From the NCBI RefSeq assembly GCF_040760075.1, contig NZ_CP142884.1, positions 3,410,001-3,474,000 of the forward strand: a DNA stretch of 64,000 nucleotides, read 5' to 3'. The stretch comes from Sphingobacterium sp. R2. Lineage in GTDB: Bacteria > Bacteroidota > Bacteroidia > Sphingobacteriales > Sphingobacteriaceae. Shown here one piece after another: positions 1-10,033 of this stretch (the stretch's first letter is position 1; the number at the start of each line of letters is the position of its first letter). Below the pieces are notes generated by a model. The model was not told the origin of the DNA. It saw only the letters and a list, made by a program, of their open reading frames with translations, and did not search any database. The position numbers were made by a program, and so were the translations under genes.

Positions 1-1
1 G

Positions 2-814
2 GTGGAGGGATTTGTTGCTTTAATGGCATTGATCGCTGCCTGTACCTTACTGCCGGGCGACTATTTTGCGATCAACACACCAGTCGGTGATTATGCAGGA
101 TTTTTGGCACGACATCTTGAATTAAAAGCGGTAGATCTGCAGCATTTTTCAGATCGGATAGGCGTAGACCTCCACGGCCGTACTGGGGGCGCCGTGTCTC
201 TCGCTGTCGGGATGGCCCATATTTTTGATAAGGTTCCGTTTATGGACAATGTGATGGCTTATTGGTATAATTTTGCTATCATGTTTGAAGCCGTGTTTAT
301 TCTCACAGCTATCGATGCCGGTACGCGGGTCGGACGGTTCTTTTTGCAGGAAATGCTGGGAAATATCTTTCCTGCATTCAAAGATAAGGATTGGAAACCG
401 GGTGTTTGGCTATGCAGCGCTATTTTTACTTTTTCATGGGGCTATCTTGTTTTTACGGGAAATGTAAGCAGTATCTGGCCCTTGTTTGGAATCAGTAACC
501 AGCTGTTAGCTGCCTGTGGGCTTATTGTTTGTACGACGATGCTTATTCGGATGAATCGAGGGAAATATGCCTTAATTACGGCAATTCCGGGAGTATTTAT
601 GGCTGGAATTACCTTTTGGGCGGGCTATCTACAGGTCATGGATATTTATTTGCCCAAGGGACAGCTGCTATTGGCTTCATTGGCGATATTGGCTATGCTT
701 TTGATGCTGCTTGTTTTTATAGGTACGTTCCGAAAGTGGTATCAGTTGTTTAAAATTGAGACCAAATTTATCGACCAAAATGGAGAATCTGTAAAGGAAT
801 TGGTTGATCGTTAA
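2..814 (+). CDS. cstA: CstA-family carbon starvation carrier, C-terminal part (5' end outside window)
   Basis: The 270 residues seen are the C-terminal part of a polytopic inner-membrane protein. The hydrophobic stretches and the motifs WPLFGISNQLLA and TAIDAGTRVGRFFLQE are typical of the CstA family. Members import pyruvate or peptides under carbon limitation; which substrate applies here cannot be told. The reading frame is open through the first base, so the gene begins upstream of the window and the GTG at position 2 is not taken as its start. It is followed by more than 300 bp without a gene and then by an unrelated-looking amino-sugar locus, so it is probably not part of that operon. 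Family call is firm; substrate is inference. Confidence 0.88.
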   Translation: MEGFVALMALIAACTLLPGDYFAINTPVGDYAGFLARHLELKAVDLQHFSDRIGVDLHGRTGGAVSLAVGMAHIFDKVPFMDNVMAYWYNFAIMFEAVFILTAIDAGTRVGRFFLQEMLGNIFPAFKDKDWKPGVWLCSAIFTFSWGYLVFTGNVSSIWPLFGISNQLLAACGLIVCTTMLIRMNRGKYALITAIPGVFMAGITFWAGYLQVMDIYLPKGQLLLASLAILAMLLMLLVFIGTFRKWYQLFKIETKFIDQNGESVKELVDR

Positions 815-1135
815 GCGGAAACTTCAAACCACACTCAACATCGTCATAAAGCTATTTTTATTTCTTGATATTTACTTTTAAAATCAAAAGTAAGTTTTAG
901 AGGGTGTGAACATTTTTTTGTGGATTTTTATTACTCTTAAATTATATTGTGAGTTGCTTGATGGGAAATGTGTTCCTAATTAAGTGCTATGTTACGTACG
1001 AAAGTGGCTGTGGTTTTCGATAACGTTACCGCTACTTTATCCGGTAAAAGTGTTGGATTTTTAGGCTTTTAGGTCTTTCTTTGGGGTATAACGCAATTGA
1101 ATAAACTAAAAATCTTAACCCTAAATGGATAAATT
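815..1135. other. Intergenic control region before the first SusC gene
   Basis: No coding sequence is visible. The stretch carries the LacI-type operator-like dyad at 1018-1031 and must hold the promoter of the downstream operon. I do not see a clear TAnnTTTG element. Confidence 0.6.
1018..1031. promoter_or_regulatory. LacI-type operator-like palindrome (CGATAACGTTACCG)
   Basis: The 14-bp dyad has a central CG and one mismatched pair (A3 against C12). This is the classic layout of LacI/GalR operators. It lies about 105 bp before the SusC start, and a LacI-family gene closes the same locus at 12561-13577. The natural reading is that this regulator binds here and is released by an amino-sugar metabolite. 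The dyad is seen; its use is inferred. Confidence 0.6.
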
Positions 1136-4100
1136 ATGATAGTTCGTATCCACAGTAATCCAACATTTTCAGTAGGCACGATGCTGAGCTGTCTCTTCCT
1201 TTGGACAGGTCTCGCTACGGCACAGACTGCAACAGTACAGGGGCGTGTCACCAATGCGACCGATCATGCCGCATTGGAAGGTGTAACGATCACTAATCTG
1301 AGTATGCCTGTTGCAGCACGGACAGACAAAAAGGGGAATTTTAATATCGGAGCAAATGCAGGGGACAGGCTCAAAGTTTCGCTGCTTGGTTTTAAGACCA
1401 TCGAAATTGCTGTACCCTCAACCGGTAATCTCCAGATTGCGCTTAACGAAGAAAGTCGACAGATTGATGAGGTAGTTGTTACTGCGTTGGGTATCAAACG
1501 TCAGACCAGGGGGCTGACCTATGCGACACAACAACTGGATGGAAGTGCAGTCAATGATGCCCGCGACAACAGTGGCAACGTACTGAGTAGTCTGACGGGT
1601 AAAGTTGCTGGTGCTGTGGTGACGACTGCAGCTACGGGGCCCGGTGCCTCTGCCAAAGTGGTGTTGCGGGGCAACAAATCCATCTCCGGTAATAACAACG
1701 CGCTAATTGTGGTAGATGGTGTACCTTATGATAATTCCAGTGCACAACAAGCTACCGGAACAACCTACAATTATGGGACGAGCGATGGCGCTGCGAATAT
1801 CAATCCGGACGATATAGAATCCATCAATGTGCTCAAGGGTCCTTCGGCTGCTGCGCTATACGGTAGCAGGGCCGCAAATGGTGCCATATTGATTACAACT
1901 AAACAAGGTAAGGCTGGTCGGTATAATATTGATTACAATGGTAGTGCATCCTTAGATCAGGTCAACTTGCTCAGTAAATTCCAGAATACCTACGGGCGGG
2001 GAAATGGAGGTGTCAGTGGTACGAATGTCGGTGAGAGCTGGGGACCACAAGGGCAAACCTATAAAAATAATGTCCGCGATTTCTTTGAAAATGCGACCTC
2101 CTTCAACAATAGCATTAGCACCTATGGAGGGACGGAAAAAGTGCAGGGTTATGTTTCTTATACAAACAATAAAATCGGAGGCATCATTCCTGGCAACGAC
2201 TTGAAACGTAATAACTTGAATCTTCGCGTAAATACGGAACTGATCCCAAAACTAAAAACAGATGTAAAACTCAATTACGTTAACCAGCAGATTGACAATC
2301 GTCCGCGTTTAGGCGATATGGGAATCCCCGTGGAAGTGTACGTGATGCCGCGGGATATGGATGAGGCTGAACTTAAAGACTTTGAGGATATTGATCCGGT
2401 TACCGGTGAGCCGCAGCGGAAGTACTGGTCCGGTTCTGCTGTATACGACAATCCGTATTGGAGTACCAACCGCACCTCGGTCAATGAAGTACGCGATCGC
2501 ATTACAGCATTGGGTTCGGCAACCTATCAGTTGACGGATTGGCTAAATGTAATGGGAAGATTCAGTTATGATAAATACATTGATAAGACAACCGGATCAT
2601 TCTACGCAGGTACTGTTTCTCTTGGCGATGTCCGTCCCGGAGGTAAATATTATGAAACACATGCGCGCTATCAGGAACGCAACTTTGATTTGTTGTTCAA
2701 TGTAAATAATATACTTAACGAGGCGGTCAAAATGAGCTATAATGTTGGTGCAAGTTCCTTAAATCGGGAGTACAGTAGCTTTCAAAATATGGCCAATGGC
2801 CTGTCCGTACCGAATGAGTTTAGCCTAACCATGGCTACCACGCCAGAATTTCTACTGATCAACGGTTACCAACGACGTCTAAATTCGGTCTATGGAAGTG
2901 CACAGCTGGCCTTTTTTGATCATACCTTTCTCGATATGACGGCACGCAACGACTGGACCTCAACCTTAAAATCTCCACACAGTTATTTCTATCCGTCAAT
3001 CGGCGTATCTACTATTTTCAATGAATGGCTCAGGTTGCCAACCTGGATCAGTTATGGTAAGCTAAGGGCTTCCTATACGCAGGTCGGTAACGATGCGAAT
3101 CCCTATCTACTTCAACAGTTGTATTCTTTTGGGCTAGGTGCGGGAAAAGGATTTATCTCTCGTTCACCAATAAAGGCAATCCCTGAATTGAAACCCGAGC
3201 TGACCAAATCCTATGAAGCGGGACTGGATATGAAATTCTTTGCTAACAGATTGGGGTTCGACCTGACGATGTACAAAAGTAATACAGTTAATCAGCTTTT
3301 GTTTCTTGGATTGCCAATGGCAAGCGGTTTTAGCAGGCAATACATCAACGCGGGAAATATAGCAAATAAGGGAATTGAGGTCCAATTAACTGCGTCGCCA
3401 ATAAAAAAAGAAAACCTAGAATGGCAGACCACTTTCAATTTTGCAGCCAATACCAATAAAGTGATTGAACTGCACGAGCGGACAAAACGAGCAACGATTA
3501 CCGAAAATACCAAATATGCCTCAGTTGTCGTCAATGAAGGAGAGAAATACGGTGATCTTTATGGTTATAAATGGAAAACGGATGCGGCGACAGGGAAATA
3601 TGTGGTTGACGACAGTGGGCTGCCAGTGGTAGAAGCGAATCAAAAATTGGGCAATTTTAACCCTAAGGCCTTATTGGGTTGGTCAAATTCGGTCCGCTTT
3701 AAGAATTTTACGGTTAATGCCTTGATTGATACACGCATTGGTGGTGAGATCGTATCGGGTACCTCAGCTTATCTAGCGGCTTTTGGAGTAGCGGATTATA
3801 CCGCAGATTACCGGAAAGGGGGGCTTGTGCTGGATGCGGTGGACATGAGCGGCGCAGCTAATACCAAGGCTATCACATCTCAGCAGCTTTGGACCCGTGT
3901 ATCGCAGAACGGACGCGATGCCTGGGGAGAATTCTTTACCTATGATATGACCAATGTCCGCCTGCGTGAACTATCTGTGAGTTATAAATTTAACTTAAAA
4001 AATACCGCTGCGATCAAAAGTGCACAGCTCATGCTGACAGGCCGTAACCTATTTTTCTTTTATCGTGGAAAATCCAAATTGGATATTCCGGGAATAGGCA

Positions 4101-4219
4101 AAACAGACAACCCCATAGATCCTGAGGCAGCATTGGGAGCAGGTAATTTTCAGGGAATTGAAGTGGGCTTGCCGCCTACTGTCCGCTCTTTTGGACTGAA
4201 TGTTAAGTTAACTTTTTAA
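1136..4219 (+). CDS. SusC/RagA-family TonB-linked outer-membrane transporter
   Basis: Outer-membrane, TonB-dependent importer of glycan fragments, 1027 residues, a usual SusC length. The order is signal peptide (about 1-30, ending TAQ), a CarboxypepD_reg-like domain (about 33-108), the DEVVVTALGI segment that opens SusC plugs, a plug with IVVDGVPYD and ALYGSRAANGAI, then a long beta-barrel ending in an aromatic-rich strand (NVKLTF). There is no N-terminal STN domain, so control is not through a FecR partner; the LacI-type site upstream fits better. It is the first gene of a tightly packed operon, 11 nt before its SusD partner. Substrate is inferred from the downstream genes to be a GlcNAc- or GalNAc-containing glycan. 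Confidence 0.95.
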   Translation: MIVRIHSNPTFSVGTMLSCLFLWTGLATAQTATVQGRVTNATDHAALEGVTITNLSMPVAARTDKKGNFNIGANAGDRLKVSLLGFKTIEIAVPSTGNLQIALNEESRQIDEVVVTALGIKRQTRGLTYATQQLDGSAVNDARDNSGNVLSSLTGKVAGAVVTTAATGPGASAKVVLRGNKSISGNNNALIVVDGVPYDNSSAQQATGTTYNYGTSDGAANINPDDIESINVLKGPSAAALYGSRAANGAILITTKQGKAGRYNIDYNGSASLDQVNLLSKFQNTYGRGNGGVSGTNVGESWGPQGQTYKNNVRDFFENATSFNNSISTYGGTEKVQGYVSYTNNKIGGIIPGNDLKRNNLNLRVNTELIPKLKTDVKLNYVNQQIDNRPRLGDMGIPVEVYVMPRDMDEAELKDFEDIDPVTGEPQRKYWSGSAVYDNPYWSTNRTSVNEVRDRITALGSATYQLTDWLNVMGRFSYDKYIDKTTGSFYAGTVSLGDVRPGGKYYETHARYQERNFDLLFNVNNILNEAVKMSYNVGASSLNREYSSFQNMANGLSVPNEFSLTMATTPEFLLINGYQRRLNSVYGSAQLAFFDHTFLDMTARNDWTSTLKSPHSYFYPSIGVSTIFNEWLRLPTWISYGKLRASYTQVGNDANPYLLQQLYSFGLGAGKGFISRSPIKAIPELKPELTKSYEAGLDMKFFANRLGFDLTMYKSNTVNQLLFLGLPMASGFSRQYINAGNIANKGIEVQLTASPIKKENLEWQTTFNFAANTNKVIELHERTKRATITENTKYASVVVNEGEKYGDLYGYKWKTDAATGKYVVDDSGLPVVEANQKLGNFNPKALLGWSNSVRFKNFTVNALIDTRIGGEIVSGTSAYLAAFGVADYTADYRKGGLVLDAVDMSGAANTKAITSQQLWTRVSQNGRDAWGEFFTYDMTNVRLRELSVSYKFNLKNTAAIKSAQLMLTGRNLFFFYRGKSKLDIPGIGKTDNPIDPEAALGAGNFQGIEVGLPPTVRSFGLNVKLTF

Positions 4220-4230
4220 ATCCTCGAACA

Positions 4231-5778
4231 ATGAAAAAAAGCACCCTATTTACTTCGCTATTAGCACTAAGCTTGCTGTCCTGTACCAAGGACTTTCAGG
4301 ATATCAATACCGATCCCAACAATATCACGGTGATCACACAGCGTGAATTGCCCTTTATGTTTGCCAAGGCACAGTCTTCGGCCGCAATGAATCGATCCTT
4401 TTATCAAACAGTGCAAAACCTGGGGCCGGATCTATATGCCCAATACTTTGCACTTACTACGAATTCCTTCAGTACGGACCGTTATCTGCTTACTCCAGAT
4501 TGGCAGCGCCGGTTTTGGACAGTTATTTATGTTGATACCGCACCACAGCTCAAAAGCATACTCGAAAATACAGAATCCAAATCAGGTGAGGCCGCATTGG
4601 CCAATATCATGTGGGTATATGCCTTTCATCGGCTAACAGATCAATTTGGACCGATCCCTTATTTTGGTACTGCCGAGGCCAACGATGTTATTCCTTATGA
4701 CTCCATGGATAAGATCTATGCAGATTTCTTTGAAAAATTGACTACAGCGGTGGCCAATCTGAAGGCCTTGCCAGCCGGAACGAAAATCTTTCAGGGATAC
4801 GACCTGATCTTCGATGGAAACACCGAAAACTGGATCAGATTTGCTAATTCGCTCCGCTTGCGGTTGGCCTTGCGTATCGCTAAGGTAGATGCCAATCAAG
4901 CAAAAGTCGAAGCAGAAGCAGCTGTTGCTGCCGGTCTGATGTCTAGCAATACGCACAATGCCAGTATGCTCAAATCTCTTTCTGGAAATGATACCAATGG
5001 ATTGGCGCAAGTTGCCGTATGGAACGAATTTTCAATGAGTTCCACGATTGCTTCATACCTAAAAGGTTATGCCGATCCACGTTTAGGCATTTATTTTCAA
5101 CCCAGTTATATTGGAAAGGCATTCAATAGCGTGCGAAATGGTGCTACGGCCACGGATCTAGGGAACGTACGTAATCAGTCAGGCTCCAATTCCAATGTTG
5201 GCACCTATTGGGTACGTTACAATGGCGTGGCTATTGAAGGAAATTTTACCCAGAATTTCCATGTGATGTGTGCTGCAGAATCTTTTTTCTTACGAGCCGA
5301 AGGGGCGTTGAATGGTTGGAATATGGGCGGTGAGGCCAAGCAACTGTACGAGGAAGGCATCAAAACGAGTATGGAACAATGGGGCATTACAGATGCGACG
5401 CAAATCAGTAATTATATCGCTTCAAACCATGAGCCTGTCGCTCCCGGCGATTATCATAATTCGCCAGCTGTAGCCAGTATCCCCGTCAGATGGGCAACAA
5501 CCGTGGTCGAACAGCGTGAACAGATCGGCGTACAGAAGTGGCTGGCGATCTATCCCAATGGTATGGAGGCTTGGGCAGAATATAGGCGTACAGGATTCCC
5601 AAAAATGTATGCATTGATCCAGTCTGACAACCCAGACCTGCCTATTGGGACATTTATTAGAAGATTGCCTTATCCACTGACCGAGGCGACAGACAATCTG
5701 GTTGAACTGAGCAAAGGACGTGCACTGCTTGGCGGTACAGACAATGCGGCAACCAAACTCTGGTGGGATGTGGACTAA
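4231..5778 (+). CDS. SusD/RagB-like surface glycan-binding lipoprotein
   Basis: A 515-residue lipoprotein with lipobox LLSC (Cys18), the expected partner lid of the SusC barrel encoded 11 nt upstream. The N-terminus reads KDFQDINTDPNN, a hallmark of the SusD-like_2 branch. The alpha-helical TPR-like body includes LRLRLALRIAKVDA, and the C-terminus has the usual YPNGMEAWAEYRRTGFPK segment. It should sit on the cell surface, bind glycan fragments and pass them to the SusC pore. Neighbours and order are standard for a polysaccharide utilisation locus. The exact ligand is unknown. Confidence 0.93.
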   Translation: MKKSTLFTSLLALSLLSCTKDFQDINTDPNNITVITQRELPFMFAKAQSSAAMNRSFYQTVQNLGPDLYAQYFALTTNSFSTDRYLLTPDWQRRFWTVIYVDTAPQLKSILENTESKSGEAALANIMWVYAFHRLTDQFGPIPYFGTAEANDVIPYDSMDKIYADFFEKLTTAVANLKALPAGTKIFQGYDLIFDGNTENWIRFANSLRLRLALRIAKVDANQAKVEAEAAVAAGLMSSNTHNASMLKSLSGNDTNGLAQVAVWNEFSMSSTIASYLKGYADPRLGIYFQPSYIGKAFNSVRNGATATDLGNVRNQSGSNSNVGTYWVRYNGVAIEGNFTQNFHVMCAAESFFLRAEGALNGWNMGGEAKQLYEEGIKTSMEQWGITDATQISNYIASNHEPVAPGDYHNSPAVASIPVRWATTVVEQREQIGVQKWLAIYPNGMEAWAEYRRTGFPKMYALIQSDNPDLPIGTFIRRLPYPLTEATDNLVELSKGRALLGGTDNAATKLWWDVD

Positions 5779-5793
5779 ATTGGGTAAATTACA

Positions 5794-7824
5794 ATGATAG
5801 ACTTCAAGATCTGTTTAGTTTCTTTCGGTATACTTATGGTATTAAATTCGAGCATTCAAGCACAACAACAACAAAAAGTGGCGTTGCCCAGCGTATTGGC
5901 CATACCTGCTGAGATAGACCTGATAAAGGTCATGATGGAAGATCAAGCGGAACAGCTTATCGGGGCTTTGGATTGCGAGAAAGCTGCAAATCCGCAAGAT
6001 ATTAACCAGTTGATCAGAAAAAACCTGAAACTGGACGGATATGCTATTCCGTCACTGGACATGCAGCTAATTTCGTCAATTGAGCAGGACAACTATACCG
6101 TCCACAGCCTGATCTTTCAGAGCTTGCCAGGGCTATATGTTCCTGCAAGTTTATATGTGCCAAAAGGCAACGGACCATTTCCGGCGATACTCAATAGCCA
6201 CGGGCATTGGCCACCGGGGCGGCGAAGTGAAATTGTTCAGCGTACGGCCCATATGTTGGCATCCAACGGCTATGTATGTCTTTGTATTGATGCAATGGGG
6301 GCGGGCGAGCGCGGACGTGAGCATGAGCATGAATATCATGGAGCTAATCTTGGGTCGGCACTGCTTGATCTGGGAACACCTCTGATGGGTATACAGCTCC
6401 TTGAAAACAGTCGTGCCATTGACCTGCTCTGTAGTTTACCTGAGGTAGATCCCGAGAGGATTGGGGCTACCGGAGCCAGTGGTGGTGGCAATCAGACGAT
6501 GTGGCTCGCGGCTATGGATCCGCGGATCAAAGCGGCCGTTCCTGTCGTCAGCGTCGGAACTTTCCGCGCGTATATCATGAACAGCAATTGTGTCTGCGAA
6601 CTCCATCCCAATGGGCTCCTGCATTTTGAAGAAGGACAACTGTTACAGACAATGGCTCCTAAGGCTATTAAGATTATTTCGGCACTTAAAGATGGTAACG
6701 CTGCTTTCAACGCCCATCAGATGCTCAAGTCTTTTCGTATTGCCAAGGAAGCTTTTTCGCGGCAAGGGGTGCCAGAACGGATCGATTATGAGCTTTTTGA
6801 TGAACCACATAGCTATACCACAGAAATGAATATAAGTATGATAAAATGGTTTGATGGGGCATTTGGCGTGACGCGCGAGAAAGGATTGCTGTTGGACAAT
6901 GTGCTTCTATTGGATACGAATGAGCTTGCAGTACTGAAACATGGGGTTAAGCAGGAGCTGATCCTCAGTATACCGGATTTTATCAGCTGTGAATTTAGTC
7001 GGACTGAATCACGGATTGCGACATCCACACTGGATAAAGTCGACTATAAAAAACAGCTACGGGCATTACTTTATACAGGCGGTACCGATAGTTTGCTGCG
7101 TGTTCAGACGTTGGAGTCGCAGCAGGGCTGGCAACGGGTTATGTTGGAGACATCGAGGCGACAGCTGATTCCGTTATTGATCAGCCCGCCTCTTACCGAC
7201 TCAAATACGCTGCACGTCTATTTCCCCTCGATGGGTAAACAGCAGGTCGCTATGCAGGAAATTGAGGCGCTTCGCAGCAAAGGTGAAGGAGTGGTGCTCA
7301 TCGATCTCTTTGGGCTCGGAGAGCGCTCTTCAGCTACTGCTGATCAAATCGATGGAGCGTTACCGCGCTTTCATACACTTTCGCGCTCACTGCTCTGGAT
7401 GGGTCGTAGCATGATGGGCATTTGGGCCTCTGAAATTGGGCTTATCAATGTTTATCTGCAGCAAGAATATAAGTCCAGCAAGCAGACCTTGGTTGCGGAC
7501 CGGGAGACGGCAATAGCAGCATTGATCAGCAATGTGCTGCATCCCTCAGAACAGGAATTACTGCTACGCGAGCTCCCCATCAGTTATCTGCCGGGCGCAA
7601 CGGGAGCGCTGGATAGGTACAATATGGCGATCCATATTCCCGGTATTCTCCATTGGGGCGATATTCCAATGCTGCTTGCGCTTAATGAGCAGCGAGTCAT
7701 GATCGATGGACTCTACCACTTGGACGGTAAGCCTTGCGAAATAGCCAACAAAGAGCAATTAAAAAACAAAGTGCAGCACTATAAGAAGCAATTAAAGAAC
7801 CAAGGAACACTCCTTATCAATTAA
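5794..7824 (+). CDS. Alpha/beta-hydrolase, acetyl-xylan-esterase-like, two-domain
   Basis: A 676-residue protein with a signal peptide (about 1-23, ending IQAQ), so it is exported. The first hydrolase domain (about 90-350) has the oxyanion region NSHGHWPPGRR, the nucleophile elbow GATGASGGGNQ with the catalytic serine, and a probable catalytic histidine in DEPHSYTTEM. The second half (about 380-660) resembles another hydrolase fold but lacks a clear GxSxG motif and may be non-catalytic. It starts 15 nt after susD and ends 5 nt before the GH109-like gene, so it is in the operon. A role in removing acetyl or other ester groups from the imported glycan is likely. Peptidase activity cannot be ruled out from sequence. 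Confidence 0.8.
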   Translation: MIDFKICLVSFGILMVLNSSIQAQQQQKVALPSVLAIPAEIDLIKVMMEDQAEQLIGALDCEKAANPQDINQLIRKNLKLDGYAIPSLDMQLISSIEQDNYTVHSLIFQSLPGLYVPASLYVPKGNGPFPAILNSHGHWPPGRRSEIVQRTAHMLASNGYVCLCIDAMGAGERGREHEHEYHGANLGSALLDLGTPLMGIQLLENSRAIDLLCSLPEVDPERIGATGASGGGNQTMWLAAMDPRIKAAVPVVSVGTFRAYIMNSNCVCELHPNGLLHFEEGQLLQTMAPKAIKIISALKDGNAAFNAHQMLKSFRIAKEAFSRQGVPERIDYELFDEPHSYTTEMNISMIKWFDGAFGVTREKGLLLDNVLLLDTNELAVLKHGVKQELILSIPDFISCEFSRTESRIATSTLDKVDYKKQLRALLYTGGTDSLLRVQTLESQQGWQRVMLETSRRQLIPLLISPPLTDSNTLHVYFPSMGKQQVAMQEIEALRSKGEGVVLIDLFGLGERSSATADQIDGALPRFHTLSRSLLWMGRSMMGIWASEIGLINVYLQQEYKSSKQTLVADRETAIAALISNVLHPSEQELLLRELPISYLPGATGALDRYNMAIHIPGILHWGDIPMLLALNEQRVMIDGLYHLDGKPCEIANKEQLKNKVQHYKKQLKNQGTLLIN

Positions 7825-7829
7825 ATAGT

Positions 7830-9251
7830 ATGGGAACAAATCGAAGATCATTTTTAAAACTGTCCGGGCTAGCCGGAATTGGATTGATGGCTGGCCGTGG
7901 ACAGGAAAATAAGGCTTCTGCAAAGACAAATCTGGATCATATCCGGCTGGAAGCAGCAAAGAAATATACAGCTACATTTAATATGTCGGGATACGCGGCC
8001 CCCAAGTTACCAACGGTAAGGGTCGGTTTTATCGGTGTGGGCAATAGGGGATCTGCTGCAGTAGAACGTATGAGCCAGATTGAAGGTGTTGCGATCAACG
8101 GAATCTGTGATGTACGGGCTGAAAAGGCGATTGAAGCAAAGGCAAGGATGAAATCAGCGGGTCACCGCGCGGAGCTATTTACCGAAAATGCCGAGCACTG
8201 GAAAAAGATGTGTGAACAGGAGGATTATGATCTGATCTATATTGCAACCCATTGGAAGTTGCATGCCGAGATGGCGATATATGCCATGGAACACGGGAAG
8301 CATGTCGCTTTGGAGATTCCTGCAGCGACAACGGTGGAAGACTGCTGGCGACTGGTACAAACCTCCGAGAAGACCAAAAGACATTGTGTCATGCTGGAAA
8401 ATTGTTGCTACGATTACTTTGAACTGCTGACCTTAAACCTAGCTAGACAAGGTTTTTTTGGAGATATCGTCCACTGCGAAGGGGCTTATATCCACGACAT
8501 TCTGGAGAGTTTTTTTGATGCCGAAAAACGTTTTGATTTTTGGCGCTTAAAGGAAAATGCGACACGCAACGGAAATCTATATCCCACTCACGGTCTGGGA
8601 CCGATCTGCCAGATTCTGAAGGTCAACCGCGGTAATAAGATGGAGTATATGAGTTCGATGTCTTCAAAAGATTTTATGCTAGGGAAGAAAGCCAAAGAGA
8701 TGGCTGCGACTGATAAGCAATTTGAGTCTTATATAGACAAACCCTTCCGGGGCAATATGAATATTTCCAATATCCTCACCAATAGCGGCAGTACGATAAT
8801 GTTACAGCATGATGTGAGTTCGCCAAGGCCTTATTCACGCCTCCATCTGATTAGTGGTACCAAGGCCTTTGCGCAGAAATATCCTCTGCCCGGCAAGATC
8901 GCTATTGGCCATGCCGATTTCCTTTCTGCCGAAGAGATGACCAAACTGGAACAGCAATATACACCGGGTATTGTCAAAAAGATCGGAGAACTGGCTAAGC
9001 AGATCGGTGGCCATGGTGGTATGGATTTTATGATGGACTGGCGCCTGATCGATTGTCTTCGCAATGGTTTACCGATGGACATGGATGTCTATGATGCCGC
9101 CAGTTGGAGTGTCATTGGCCCTTTAAGTGAATGGTCGGTCGCCAATGGTTCCCAGCCAATCGAGGTGCCTGATTTTACTGCTGGTCATTGGAAAAATAAT
9201 CAAGTACATGATATTGAGCTGGCAAGGGAAACGAGCATTGTATCATCATAA
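7830..9251 (+). CDS. Gfo/Idh/MocA-family enzyme, GH109-type alpha-N-acetylgalactosaminidase candidate
   Basis: 473 residues. The N-terminus carries a Tat-like signal (NRRSFLKLSGLAGIG), so the enzyme is probably exported folded with its NAD bound. A Rossmann domain follows (VRVGFIGVGNRGSAAVERM, about 63-81). The segment KHVALEIPAATTVEDCW resembles the usual EVPAA of GH109 members, and HGLGPICQIL follows in the C-terminal domain. GH109 enzymes remove terminal alpha-GalNAc by a transient oxidation using NAD; related enzymes act on other glycosides by the same chemistry. NagB- and NagA-type genes downstream support an N-acetylhexosamine substrate. The family call is strong; GalNAc rather than GlcNAc is inference. 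Confidence 0.85.
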   Translation: MGTNRRSFLKLSGLAGIGLMAGRGQENKASAKTNLDHIRLEAAKKYTATFNMSGYAAPKLPTVRVGFIGVGNRGSAAVERMSQIEGVAINGICDVRAEKAIEAKARMKSAGHRAELFTENAEHWKKMCEQEDYDLIYIATHWKLHAEMAIYAMEHGKHVALEIPAATTVEDCWRLVQTSEKTKRHCVMLENCCYDYFELLTLNLARQGFFGDIVHCEGAYIHDILESFFDAEKRFDFWRLKENATRNGNLYPTHGLGPICQILKVNRGNKMEYMSSMSSKDFMLGKKAKEMAATDKQFESYIDKPFRGNMNISNILTNSGSTIMLQHDVSSPRPYSRLHLISGTKAFAQKYPLPGKIAIGHADFLSAEEMTKLEQQYTPGIVKKIGELAKQIGGHGGMDFMMDWRLIDCLRNGLPMDMDVYDAASWSVIGPLSEWSVANGSQPIEVPDFTAGHWKNNQVHDIELARETSIVSS

Positions 9252-9289
9252 ATAAAACACAACGAGAACATTAAATTAAATCAAGAGAC

Positions 9290-10024
9290 GTGAATATTAA
9301 AACTTTTAACACCCGGTTAGAGCTGGGACAACATGCAGGAACTGCAGGAATTGAAGCTATTCATGCTGCCATTGCGGCGAGGGGAGAAGCCAACATTATT
9401 TTAGCAACCGGACAGAGCCAGTTCGAAACACTAGAAACGCTGGTGGCTACTAGTAATATCGACTGGAGCAAGGTGCGCATGTTCCACCTCGATGAATATA
9501 TTGGCATGCCAATTAGCCATAAAGCCAGCTTTCGGAAATACTTAACCGAGCGTTTTATCACCCAGGTGGCGACACTGAAGGAAGTTGTACTGATTAATGG
9601 TGAAGCGGATCCAGCTGCAGAATGTGAACGTCTGCACCACAAGATTAAAGCACATCCCATCGATGTTGCCTTTGTGGGCATCGGAGAGAACGGTCATTTG
9701 GCTTTTAATGATCCTCCTGCTGATTTTGATGTAAAAGATGCTTATCTAATTGTCAATCTGGACGAGCAGTGTCGTCGGCAGCAGTTGGGAGAAGGGTGGT
9801 TTGGCTCACTCGCCGAAGTACCGTTGCAGGCTATCAGTATGTCCATACAGCAGATTCTATCGGCTCAGAAAATAATCTGCGCTGTGCCGGATGAACGTAA
9901 AGCACTTGCTGTGAAAAATTGCCTCACGCAACCTGTTTCCAATTTGTATCCAGCGAGTATCCTGCAGCAGCATGCCGACTGCACCTGCTACCTGGACGCG
10001 GGATCTGCATCGCTTTTAAAATGA
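9290..10024 (+). CDS. nagB: Glucosamine-6-phosphate deaminase (or galactosamine-6-phosphate isomerase)
   Basis: A cytoplasmic enzyme of 244 residues that converts an amino-sugar 6-phosphate to ketose-6-phosphate and ammonia. Family motifs are FHLDEYIGM (catalytic Asp and Glu) and [14 protein letters not shown]. The start is a GTG 38 nt after the previous stop; this is the only in-frame start that gives the full N-terminus. Compared with E. coli NagB (about 266 residues) it is slightly short, as in the AgaI/NagB-like branch. Because a GH109-type enzyme precedes it, galactosamine-6-phosphate is a real alternative substrate. It lies 9 nt from the permease gene. Confidence 0.85.
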   Translation: MNIKTFNTRLELGQHAGTAGIEAIHAAIAARGEANIILATGQSQFETLETLVATSNIDWSKVRMFHLDEYIGMPISHKASFRKYLTERFITQVATLKEVVLINGEADPAAECERLHHKIKAHPIDVAFVGIGENGHLAFNDPPADFDVKDAYLIVNLDEQCRRQQLGEGWFGSLAEVPLQAISMSIQQILSAQKIICAVPDERKALAVKNCLTQPVSNLYPASILQQHADCTCYLDAGSASLLK

Positions 10025-10033
10025 CGGTATCTT

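Noticed and set aside
4633..5010. 125-codon open frame on the minus strand inside the first SusD gene
   Set aside because: It is fully antisense to a well-supported gene and shows no family features.
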